DNA from: Stackebrandtia nassauensis DSM 44728
Lineage (GTDB): Bacteria > Actinomycetota > Actinomycetes > Mycobacteriales > Micromonosporaceae
Reading direction: 5' to 3'
DNA length: 64,000 nucleotides
Assembly: GCF_000024545.1 (NCBI RefSeq)
Contig: NC_013947.1
Coordinates: 558,001 to 622,000, forward strand
The notes beneath the pieces were generated by a model. That model worked only from the letters and a program-made list of their open reading frames with translations. It had not been told where the DNA came from and searched no databases. Below are positions 1 to 8,000 of this stretch, piece after piece (position 1 is the stretch's first letter; each line of letters opens with the position of its first letter). The position numbers and the translations under genes are program-made.

Positions 1-34
1 CCTCAAAGACACCCGCGGCGCCCGCCGCGAGTGA
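1..34 (+). CDS. 3' end of an upstream gene, possibly the class III lanthionine synthetase (partial)
   Basis: One frame entering from the left edge reads LKDTRGARRE and stops at TGA 32-34. The stop lies 35 bases before the lanthipeptide start. In ram/amf-type clusters the gene directly upstream of the precursor is the trifunctional kinase/lyase/cyclase (RamC/LanKC), so this fragment is probably its C-terminus. Only ten codons are visible and no domain can be seen, so the identification rests on gene order alone. Confidence 0.4.
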   Translation, partial: LKDTRGARRE

Positions 35-69
35 TACACAAGAAAATCCTTTTTGGAAGGACTACTCAC

Positions 70-222
70 ATGGCACTTCTCGACCTGCAGGGCCTCGAGT
101 CCCCCGCTGACCTGTCCGCCACCCGAGGCGGCAGCAGCGGCAGCGGCCACAGCTGCCCGAGCAACCTGAGCGCGACCCTGTGCGGCGGCACCAGCGGCCT
201 CAGCGTCCTCATCTGCCACTAG
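70..222 (+). CDS. Class III lanthipeptide precursor (RamS/AmfS-like) with three S-x2-S-x3-C motifs
   Basis: A 50-residue precursor peptide. ATG 70 is chosen over GTG 31 because GGAAGG (55-60) sits 9 nt upstream and the peptide then begins with the class III leader signature LLDLQGLES (residues 3-11). The core is Ser/Gly/Cys rich and holds three consecutive Ser-x2-Ser-x3-Cys motifs: S22/S25/C29, S31/S34/C38 and S42/S45/C49. In this family a LanKC enzyme phosphorylates and eliminates the serines, and the cysteine closes (methyl)lanthionine or labionin rings. SapB and labyrinthopeptin precursors have two such motifs; three matches what I recall of the 'supersized' stackepeptin. The two downstream ABC half-transporters would export it. 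The leader cleavage site is not evident; the R19-G20-G21 region is one candidate. Confidence 0.9.
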   Translation: MALLDLQGLESPADLSATRGGSSGSGHSCPSNLSATLCGGTSGLSVLICH

Positions 223-232
223 GCCCGCCAGT

Positions 233-275
233 CGTGGCCCTCGGTCATACCCTCCCCGGCCGTCCGGGGGCCACG
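233..275 (+). terminator. Hairpin between lanthipeptide gene and ABC exporter (possible attenuator)
   Basis: CGTGGCCCTCGG (233-244) pairs with CCGGGGGCCACG (264-275) over 12 bp with one G-U pair and a 19-nt loop. It begins 11 nt after the peptide stop and ends 15 nt before the exporter start. There is no T-run. By analogy with other lantibiotic operons it may let precursor mRNA exceed exporter mRNA; that role is inferred. Confidence 0.45.
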
Positions 276-289
276 GCTCGCGAGAACTC

Positions 290-1996
290 ATGACGTTCAT
301 TCGCGACGAAGAGCGCCCCCGGAAGCTCGGTGACATAGCCCGGCGTCCGGGGGCGTGGCTTCCCCTGATCGGCGCATCCGCCCTCATAGGAACGGCGAGC
401 ACCCTGTCGCTACCAACAGTGCTCGGGCATGCCGTCGACTCGATCGTCGCCGGTGCCGACGGCGGCGGGTGGATGTGGTTGGCGATGGGAATCATCGCCG
501 CGGGCGTACTGAGCGACTTGACCGATTCTTATGCGTCCTCGGCAAGTCTCGCCGGTACCGCGGCCTGGCTGCGCGGCACTGTGGTGCGTCACGTGCTGGC
601 CCTCGGCGCCCGTCCGCCGCGCCGATTCGACACCGGAGACCTGGTCACGCGCGTCTCGGCCAACAGCGTCGACGCGGCGCGGACCGGTCCCGGTGTCGTC
701 TCAGGCGTCTCGGCGGTCGTCCCGGCGGCGGGAAGCCTGGTCCTTCTGGCCATGATGGACATATGGCTGGCGGTGGCCTTTCTGGGGGGCGTCGCGCTGG
801 TCGCGATCGTGTTGCGGGTCTTCACTTCCCGGACCGCGTCCGTGACCGCCGACTACCAACGGGTACAAGGACGTCTCGCGGCGCGCCTGACTGAGGCAAC
901 GGCGGGAGCGCGTACGATCGCCGCCGCGGGGTCGGCGCGTCGCGAGGCCAACCGGGTGTTGACCGATCTGCCGCAGCTGTCCGAGCATGGACGGCGCACC
1001 TGGCGGGTGCTGGCCTCGGCCAGCGCCCAGGGAGCGGTGGCGGGACCGCTGGTGCTCATCAGCGTGCTGGCCGTCGGCGGCCTGGGCCTGTGGCAGCGGC
1101 GACTGACCCCGGGCGAGCTGTTCGCGGCCGCCCAGTACGCGGTGATCGGCGCGGGCCTGGGCGGACTGACGAGCGTCTTCGCGGCACTGGCCCGCTCGAT
1201 GGCGGGCGGCAAAAGGGTCCTGGAACTGCTGCGGCTGGACCCGGTCGGCCACGGCGGCGACGAGCTGCCCGACGGCGGCGGCGAACTGGAGTTCCGGGGC
1301 GTCAGCGTGTCGGCTCCCGCACCCGAGACCGACGACGAGGCCGACGATGCCGACACTCCCGCATCCCTTCTGACCGACGTGAACCTGCGACTGCCCGCGG
1401 GCAGCGCGGTCGCCGTCGTCGGCGACGACACCAAGTCGGTGCTGGCCGAACTCGCCGCCCGGCTGCGCGACCCCGACTGTGGTCAGGTGCTTTTGGACGG
1501 TGTGCCGCTTTACCGCCTGTCCCGGCGGCGACTGCGCGAGGCCGTCGGCTACGCGCCCGCCCAACCCGTCCTGGTCGGCGCCACCGTCGCCGAAGCGCTG
1601 GGCCCCAACAGTTCCCAGGACGACATCCGCGACGCCGCCACGGCGACCCACTGCCACGACTTCATCGCGAAACTGCCGTTGGGCTATGAGACACCCCTGG
1701 ACGAGGTCCCGATGTCCGGCGGCGAACGGCAACGCCTCGGCCTGGCTCGCGCCTGGCGGGCCGGTCGGCTGCTCGTCCTCGACGACGCTACCTCCAGTCT
1801 GGACACCGTCACCGAGCTTCGGATCGGACACGCCCTGTTCAACGGCGACAACCGAACCCGACTCATCGTGACCTACCGCGCCTCCACCGCCGCCCGCGCC
1901 GACCTCGTCGTGTGGTTGGAGGCAGGTCGGGTCAAGGCCGTCGGACCCCACGCCGAACTGTGGGCCGTTCCCCGGTACCGGGAGGTATTCGGGTGA
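290..1996 (+). CDS. ABC exporter half-transporter A (RamA/AmfA-like), degenerate Walker A
   Basis: A 568-residue ABC exporter subunit: membrane domain with about six helices (residues ~20-310) followed by a nucleotide-binding domain (~330-568). The signature motif SGGERQRLGLARA (~475) is intact. The Walker A region reads VVGDDTKSV (~375), two residues shorter than GxxGxGKS, and the residue after Walker B is Asp rather than the catalytic Glu (LLVLDDATSSLD, ~493-504). It therefore probably binds but does not hydrolyse ATP at its own Walker site and must work as a heterodimer with the next gene, whose start is 19 nt downstream. The likely cargo is the upstream class III lanthipeptide, as for RamAB. 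The reading frame is continuous on both sides of the short P-loop, so a frameshift is unlikely. Confidence 0.88.
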   Translation: MTFIRDEERPRKLGDIARRPGAWLPLIGASALIGTASTLSLPTVLGHAVDSIVAGADGGGWMWLAMGIIAAGVLSDLTDSYASSASLAGTAAWLRGTVVRHVLALGARPPRRFDTGDLVTRVSANSVDAARTGPGVVSGVSAVVPAAGSLVLLAMMDIWLAVAFLGGVALVAIVLRVFTSRTASVTADYQRVQGRLAARLTEATAGARTIAAAGSARREANRVLTDLPQLSEHGRRTWRVLASASAQGAVAGPLVLISVLAVGGLGLWQRRLTPGELFAAAQYAVIGAGLGGLTSVFAALARSMAGGKRVLELLRLDPVGHGGDELPDGGGELEFRGVSVSAPAPETDDEADDADTPASLLTDVNLRLPAGSAVAVVGDDTKSVLAELAARLRDPDCGQVLLDGVPLYRLSRRRLREAVGYAPAQPVLVGATVAEALGPNSSQDDIRDAATATHCHDFIAKLPLGYETPLDEVPMSGGERQRLGLARAWRAGRLLVLDDATSSLDTVTELRIGHALFNGDNRTRLIVTYRASTAARADLVVWLEAGRVKAVGPHAELWAVPRYREVFG

Positions 1997-2015
1997 GACT
2001 TCGGGAGGACGCCAC

Positions 2016-3725
2016 GTGAAACGGGAACTCGGGGTCGGACTGCGGGCGCTGTGGCGGCGCCCGTTGGCGGGTCTGCTGGTGTGGTCGGTCCCGGAGGTGC
2101 TGCCGACGGCCGTGTCGGGTTACGTTGTGGCGCAAGCGATCGACTCCGGTTTCCTGGCCGGGGACCTGTGGCGCGGCCTGGCCTGGCTGGGCGCGCTGTT
2201 CGCCGCGAGCCTGCTGGGCGGACTCGGCAGCCGGGGCGTCTTCCGCTACCTGGGGGCGCTGGTGGAGCCGTTCCGGGACACGCTGGCGCGCCACATCGTC
2301 GCCGGGGCGTTGACGAACGCCACGGCGGGCCGCCGCGAGGACGGGGCGGTCGCCCGGCTGACCCGGCAGCTGGAGATCGTGCGCGACACCTACGCGGGCC
2401 TGATCCTGCTCACCCGGGGCTTCGCCGTCACCGTCGTGGGGGTCGCGGCCGGGCTGTTGTCGTTGTCGCCGTTGGTCGCCGCCGTGATCGTGCCGCCGTT
2501 CCTGTTGGGACTGGGGCTGTTCGCGGCCACGATCGGCATCGCCGCCGGACGCTATCGCACCGCCGTGGCCGCCGACGAACGGCTCGCCAGCGAGGCCGGG
2601 ACCGTCCTGGGTGGAGCCCGGGACATCGTGGCCACCGGAACCGAGGACCACGCCGCGGGCATGGTCGCCGACCGCGCCACCGCGCAGGCGAAGGCCGAAC
2701 TCGCGTTGGCCCGGCTGGCCGTGCTGCGCACCGGCTGCTTCGTCGTCGGCGCCTGGCTTCCGTTGGCGCTGTTGCTGTTCGCCGGTCCCTGGCTGGTCGC
2801 GGGCGGCGCCAGCGCCGGGACCATCATGGGCGGTCTGACCTACATCCTGTTCGGGCTCCAGCCCGCCCTCAACCAGTTCATCACCGGCACCGGCGACAGC
2901 GGGCTGCGGTTCATCGTCACGCTGCGCCGCATTCTCGACGCCGGTGGCGAGTTCCCCACCGCCACAACACTTCCCGAGTCCGAGGAACCCCGTCCGGACC
3001 GTCCGGTCGCGGACACGTCGCGACTGCGGGCCCGCGACCTGAGCTTTCGCTACGGACCGCGCTCCGAACGCGTCGTCGACGGCCTCGACCTCGACATCCA
3101 ACCGGGGGAGCACCTGGCGATCGTCGGACAGAGCGGCATCGGCAAGTCCACACTGGCCTGCCTGCTGTGTGGACTGCTGCCGCCCGACACCGGCGAGGTG
3201 ACCATCGGCGGGCAGCCCGTGGCCGGGCTGCCGCCCCGGGAACTCGCCGAACTGCGCGTCCTCATTCCCCAGCAGGCCTACGTCTTCTCGGGAACCGTCG
3301 CCGACAACCTCACCTACCTGAACCCTTACGCCCCAGGCGATCTCATCGACGAAGCCCTCGACGTGGTCGGTGCCGCCAAGCTCGTGTCCGAACTGGGCGG
3401 CCCGACCGCCGAGGTGTCCCCGGCGCAGCTGACCGACGGCCAGCGCCAGTTGATCGCACTGGCGCGCGCCTACCTGTCACCGGCACCGCTGGTGTTCCTG
3501 GACGAGGCGACCTGCCACCTGGACCCGGCCGCCGAGGAGCGCGCCGAACTGGCCTTCGCCGCCCGGGGCGGCAGCCTCGTCGTCATCGCGCACCGGATCA
3601 GCTCGGCGTTGCGCGCCAAGCGGATCATGGTCATGGACGGTCCCCGGTCCAGCATCGGCACCCACACTGAACTGTTGTCCAGGTCGCCGTTGTACCGCGA
3701 TCTGGTCGGGTACTGGAACGGCTAG
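2016..3725 (+). CDS. ABC exporter half-transporter B (RamB/AmfB-like), degenerate signature motif
   Basis: A 569-residue ABC exporter subunit, GTG start preceded by GGGAGG (2003-2008). It has a membrane domain (~1-310) and an NBD with a canonical Walker A GQSGIGKST (~370-379) and Walker B LVFLDEATCHLD with the catalytic Glu (~491-502). The signature is LTDGQRQ (~471) instead of LSGGQ. Together with subunit A this gives one consensus ATP site (Walker A/B of B plus signature of A) and one fully degenerate site. Its stop codon shares the tetranucleotide CTAG (3722-3725) with the convergent regulator gene. It is presumed to export the modified lanthipeptide with subunit A. Confidence 0.88.
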   Translation: MKRELGVGLRALWRRPLAGLLVWSVPEVLPTAVSGYVVAQAIDSGFLAGDLWRGLAWLGALFAASLLGGLGSRGVFRYLGALVEPFRDTLARHIVAGALTNATAGRREDGAVARLTRQLEIVRDTYAGLILLTRGFAVTVVGVAAGLLSLSPLVAAVIVPPFLLGLGLFAATIGIAAGRYRTAVAADERLASEAGTVLGGARDIVATGTEDHAAGMVADRATAQAKAELALARLAVLRTGCFVVGAWLPLALLLFAGPWLVAGGASAGTIMGGLTYILFGLQPALNQFITGTGDSGLRFIVTLRRILDAGGEFPTATTLPESEEPRPDRPVADTSRLRARDLSFRYGPRSERVVDGLDLDIQPGEHLAIVGQSGIGKSTLACLLCGLLPPDTGEVTIGGQPVAGLPPRELAELRVLIPQQAYVFSGTVADNLTYLNPYAPGDLIDEALDVVGAAKLVSELGGPTAEVSPAQLTDGQRQLIALARAYLSPAPLVFLDEATCHLDPAAEERAELAFAARGGSLVVIAHRISSALRAKRIMVMDGPRSSIGTHTELLSRSPLYRDLVGYWNG

Positions 3726-4336
3726 ATCCAGCCGGCGCTCTGCGCGACCCGGATCGCCTCGATCCGGTTGCGGGCACCGAGTTTGGCGCAGGCGTTGGCC
3801 AGGTAGTTGCGGACGGTTCCCACGCTGAGCTGGAGCTTGGAGGCGATCTCCTTGGGCGTCGCCCCGCCGTGGGTGATGCTGAGTACTTCCCGTTCCCGTG
3901 CCGTCAATGGAGAATGGTTGGCCCGCAGGAGTCCCAGGGCGACATCCGAATCCATCACGAGATGTCCGCAGGCGATCTGCCTGACGCTCTCCAGGAACTG
4001 TGCCGCGGAGGCGCAGGTCCCCATGAAGCTCACCTTCGGTGAGGACCGGAACGCCTCGGCGAACGGGGCCAGGGGCATGTCACGTTCGTGCAGGACCAGC
4101 ACCCGGTGCTGACCTGGGCCTTCGCTGAGCTTGTGGCAGAGTTCGCCCACAACGCTCACCTCTGTTAAATACAGGGCGAGCACCACGACGTCGGGGGGAG
4201 AATCCATTGCCAGCCCGAGGATCTCGTCCGGGCGATTGGCCTCTCCGACTACCTTGATGTCCGATTCCCGCGACAGCACCGAAGCCAGAGATTCACTCCA
4301 CAATGTATTTTCATGTCCATACAGTATTTCAATCAC
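3722..4336 (-). CDS. LuxR/NarL-type regulator with degenerate receiver (RamR/AmfR-like)
   Basis: A 204-residue regulator. The C-terminal LuxR helix-turn-helix is clear (LTAREREVLSITHGG... PKEIASKLQLSVGTVRNYL, ~140-190). The N-terminal domain follows the response-regulator receiver fold (DIKVVGEA, PDVVVLALYL), but the acidic pocket is YGHEN rather than DD, the phospho-acceptor Asp is Ala (PDVVVLAL), and the conserved Lys is missing (SFMGTCAS). Phosphorylation control is therefore unlikely. GTG 4336 is preferred over an upstream TTG at 4402 because AGGTGG lies about 7 nt upstream and the protein then starts exactly at the first receiver strand. Position beside a class III lanthipeptide cluster matches RamR/AmfR activators. 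The upstream TTG extension cannot be excluded. Confidence 0.85.
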   Translation of the reverse strand: MIEILYGHENTLWSESLASVLSRESDIKVVGEANRPDEILGLAMDSPPDVVVLALYLTEVSVVGELCHKLSEGPGQHRVLVLHERDMPLAPFAEAFRSSPKVSFMGTCASAAQFLESVRQIACGHLVMDSDVALGLLRANHSPLTAREREVLSITHGGATPKEIASKLQLSVGTVRNYLANACAKLGARNRIEAIRVAQSAGWI

Positions 4337-5062
4337 AGTAACACCACCTATCTTCAAGCATTCCAGACTCACCACGCGAGGTCTGGACGCGGTGTTCGCC
4401 AACCGAGGGATATTGCCAGAAGACTACCGATCCCAATCCTAACGGTAAGGGTAAGTGACGGTCAAGATTGGCAATTGCCGCCCCGCTCAACCTAATTCCT
4501 GCCGAGGCTGGCCATACTCGGGAATCACTTATTTAGAGTCCAAGGTCCGCCAAGATCAGATCCGTTGGGCCCCAAGGGCTCTGAATATTCTGGCCCGAAA
4601 CTCACGTATTCATGCGCACGGTGCCGCGACCTAGGGAACAACGACTCTTCGTGGTTTCGAGATCTGTCAATATCCTGAAAGGGCGAAAGCGTAATCGCGT
4701 GATCGCACTGAATCGGCATAAACCGAATCTCACTCCTGAAGAGTTCTCTCGAATAGGGCTCCTCGTTTCTTCTCGGAAAACGAGGAGCCCTATTCATGGA
4801 TGTAAATACTCAACCAGTATTCATTCGTGACTCGCGAGGGCGTCTTTCGCGATCAATCGCGCATTCATCTTTTCGGGCGCACACGGCCCTCTGGAACCCT
4901 TGGGGGATAAGGGTTTCAGCTTTCCCGGTATTCCAATGGGGTCTAACAGCCCTGCCGTGGCGACCGAACGGTGGGTAAAACTCGTAACTCACTTGCAGTG
5001 ATTCCCGGCTAACTCAAGTGGACACTCCGACAACACAATACGGATTCGAAAGGTCGGATCTC
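4337..5062. other. Lower-GC non-coding interval between lanthipeptide cluster and Kelch gene
   Basis: About 725 bases with clearly lower GC than the flanks and stop codons in most frames. Short open frames (for example 4612-4830 plus, 4525-4797 minus) lack family resemblance, a good ribosome site or GC-skewed third positions, and run through the 18-bp hairpin at 4751-4795. It must hold the promoter of the LuxR regulator and of the gene at 5063. Nothing else is recognised. Confidence 0.6.
4751..4795. repeat. Perfect 18-bp inverted repeat, 9-nt loop
   Basis: GAATAGGGCTCCTCGTTT (4751-4768) and its exact complement (4778-4795) flank a 9-nt loop. No T-run follows on the plus strand. It could be a bidirectional terminator or the structured part of a small RNA; no neighbouring gene ends close to it, which makes a simple terminator role odd. 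Confidence 0.6.
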
Positions 5063-8000
5063 ATGCCCGGATCCCGATTTATCAGACGATCGCTGGCATC
5101 CCTTGCGGGACTTGCGATCGTCGCCGCCACCCTGTCCGCCTCGGCGGCCGACCCGTCCGCCGAACCCGGCGAACCGATCGTCAAGCCCGCCGCCGCCTTC
5201 GACACCTCCACACCACTGCGGGACATGGATCCCAAGGGGGTCCCCGAGGCGGCGACAGTCCAGCAGGACCATCCACTGGGAAGCCTCGGAAAATCCACCG
5301 TAGACAAGACAGCCGAGACCGGCAGCGCCGCCGTCCAGAACGACGCGGCGGCGAACATGCCCGGCATCCTCAACGACTTCGAAGGTGTCGGAAACACCTT
5401 CGGGGGCGCCCCTCCCGACACCAACGGGGATGTCGGCCCCGACCACTACATGCAGTACATCAACATCTCCTTCGCGATCTGGAACAAGCAGGGCGACCTG
5501 CTGTACGGGCCCGCCCCCAACAACACCCTGTTCCAGGGCTTCGGCGGCGAATGCGAGTCCCACAACGACGGTGACGCGATCGTGCTGTACGACGAGCAGG
5601 CCGACCGCTGGATGGCCAGCCAGTTCGCGATCTTCACCGACAGCGGCGTCAACCACCAGTGCATCGCGGTCTCGGCCACCGGAGACCCGCTGGGCGCGTG
5701 GCACCGCTACGACTTCGAGTACCCGGCCGACGCGATCAACGACTACCCGAAGTTCGGCATCTGGCCCGACGGCTACTACATGACCGCCAACGAGTTCGAC
5801 AACCAGACCTTCGAGTTCCTGGGTGCCGGAGCCCTCGTCTACGAACGGGAACGGATGCTCGCCGGGGCACCGGCGAACCAGATCTACTTCCACCTCGACC
5901 AGCGATTCGGCGGTCTGCTGCCCGCCGACGCCGAGGGACTGTCCCCACCGGACGGCGCGCCGAACCCGTTCACCGCGATGAACGACGACGCCTGGGGCAC
6001 CGTCACACAGGACACCCTGCACGTGTGGAACTTCAAGACCGACTGGAACGTCCCGGGCAACTCCAGCTTCGGCAACGCCCTGGAGCCGGACCAGAACCTC
6101 GTCACCGAGCCCTTCGACTCCGACCTGTGTCAGTACGAACGAGATTGCGTGCCACAACAGGGAACCGACGTCGGACTCGACGCGATCTCCGACCGGCTGA
6201 TGTACCGGGCCGGGTATCGCAACTTCGACGACCACCAGTCGATCGTGCTGAACCAGTCGGTCGACGCGAACGGCGCCGACCACGCCGGGGTGCGCTGGTA
6301 CGAACTGCGCAACACCGGCGGCGACTGGAAGATCCACCAGCAGAGCACCTTCGCCCCCGACGCGGATCACCGCTGGATGGGCAGCATCGGCATGGACGTC
6401 TCGGGCAACATCGCCATGGGATACACCATCTCGAACACCAACCGGTACCCGTCCATCGGTTACGCCGGACGGCTCGCCGACGACCCGCTCGGCCAGCTGT
6501 CGCAGGGCGAGGCCGTCATGACCGAGGGAACCGGTTCCCAGACCGGGTTCAACCGCTGGGGCGACTACTCGTCCATGTCGGTGGACCCGACCGACGGGTG
6601 CACCTTCTGGTACACCAGCGAATACGTTCCCGAGACCGGCGCGGCGACCTGGAGCACCCGGATCGGCTCGTTCCGGTTCGACAACTGCTCCGACGGCGCC
6701 AGCGGCGTCGTGTCCGGAGTGGTCACCGACGCCAAGTCCGGGAAACCCGTACCGGGAGCCAAGATCAGCGCCAGCGGCGACGGCTCCACCGTCACCGACG
6801 CCAAGGGCGGGTACACGCTGCGGCTGCCGGTGGGCGACTACCAGCTGCGGGCCACAGCCTTCGGCTACAAGACCCAGACCAGCAACGTGAAGATCACCAG
6901 GGACAGTGAGACCAGGGTCGACTTCGCGCTGCCGCGCGCACCCCGGGCCACCCTGTCCGGCAAGGTGACCGACGGCGGCGGCCACGGCTGGCCGGTGTAC
7001 TCGGCCATCACGATCGAGGGCTTCGCCGATCCGGTCTACACCGACCCGGTGACCGGCGAGTTCGAGATCGAGGTCCCCGAGGGCGGCTACGCCCTCACCG
7101 CGACCGCCGAGTACCCGGGCTACGAGCCCCGCACCGAGGCCGTCGAGGTGGACGGCAACACCGAGGTGGAGTTCGCGTTGTCCACCACCCCCGACTGCAC
7201 CGCGTCGGGCTACACGCCGAAGTTCGACGACCTGCAACTGTCGGAGTCGTTCAACGGCGGCACCCCGTCCGGCTGGGAGGTCGTCAACAACGGCGGCGCG
7301 CTGCCGTGGGCCTTCGACGATCCCGGCGGCCGGGGCAACCTGACCGGCGGCGAGGGCGGTTTCGCCATCGGAGACAGCGACCTCCCGGGTCGCGGCACCT
7401 TCGTCGACACCTACCTGATCAGTCCGAAACTGGATCTGTCCTCGCTGGACAGTCCGGTGCTCCGGTTCAAGACCGACTACCGCAGCATCAGCGACGACAT
7501 CGCGCGCGTCGAGGTCTCCGGCCCCGACGACACCTGGTCGACCATCTGGGACTCCTCCGGGGTCTCGGTGCGCAACACGCAGGTCGAGATACCGCTGGTG
7601 CCGACACTGTCGGCCGCCGAACTGGCCGCCTCCGAGACGCGACTGCGGTTCCACTACCGCGGCGAGTACGCCTGGTGGTGGCAGCTGGACGACATCCAGG
7701 TCGGCGACGGCGCCTGCGAACTCGTCCAGGGCGGCCGGGTCGTCGGTCAGGTGACCGACACCTCCGGCAAGGCCCTGGACGGCGCGAAGGTCCGTGACTC
7801 GGTCAGCGGCGAATCGGCGACGACGGGCGCCACCCCGGGCGATCCGGCCCTGGGCGACGGCTTCTACGCGCTGTTCACCACGACCACCACCAACCACGAC
7901 CTGGTGGCGTCCAAGAGCAAGTACGCCGAGGTCGCCAGGAAGGTCGACGTCAAGAAGGACGCGGTGGTGCGAGCCGACTTCAAACTCGGCGCCGGGCACT

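Noticed and set aside
1410-1440. Frameshift in the Walker A of the first ABC subunit
   Set aside because: The frame is open and family-like on both sides, and the defect complements that of the partner subunit, so it looks like evolved degeneracy.
4612-4830. 72-codon plus-strand frame in the low-GC gap
   Set aside because: No ribosome site, no family match, and it reads through the perfect 18-bp hairpin.
5009-7999. 996-codon open frame antisense to the Kelch gene
   Set aside because: Shadow frame with low-complexity composition; the plus strand has the signal peptide and recognised domains.
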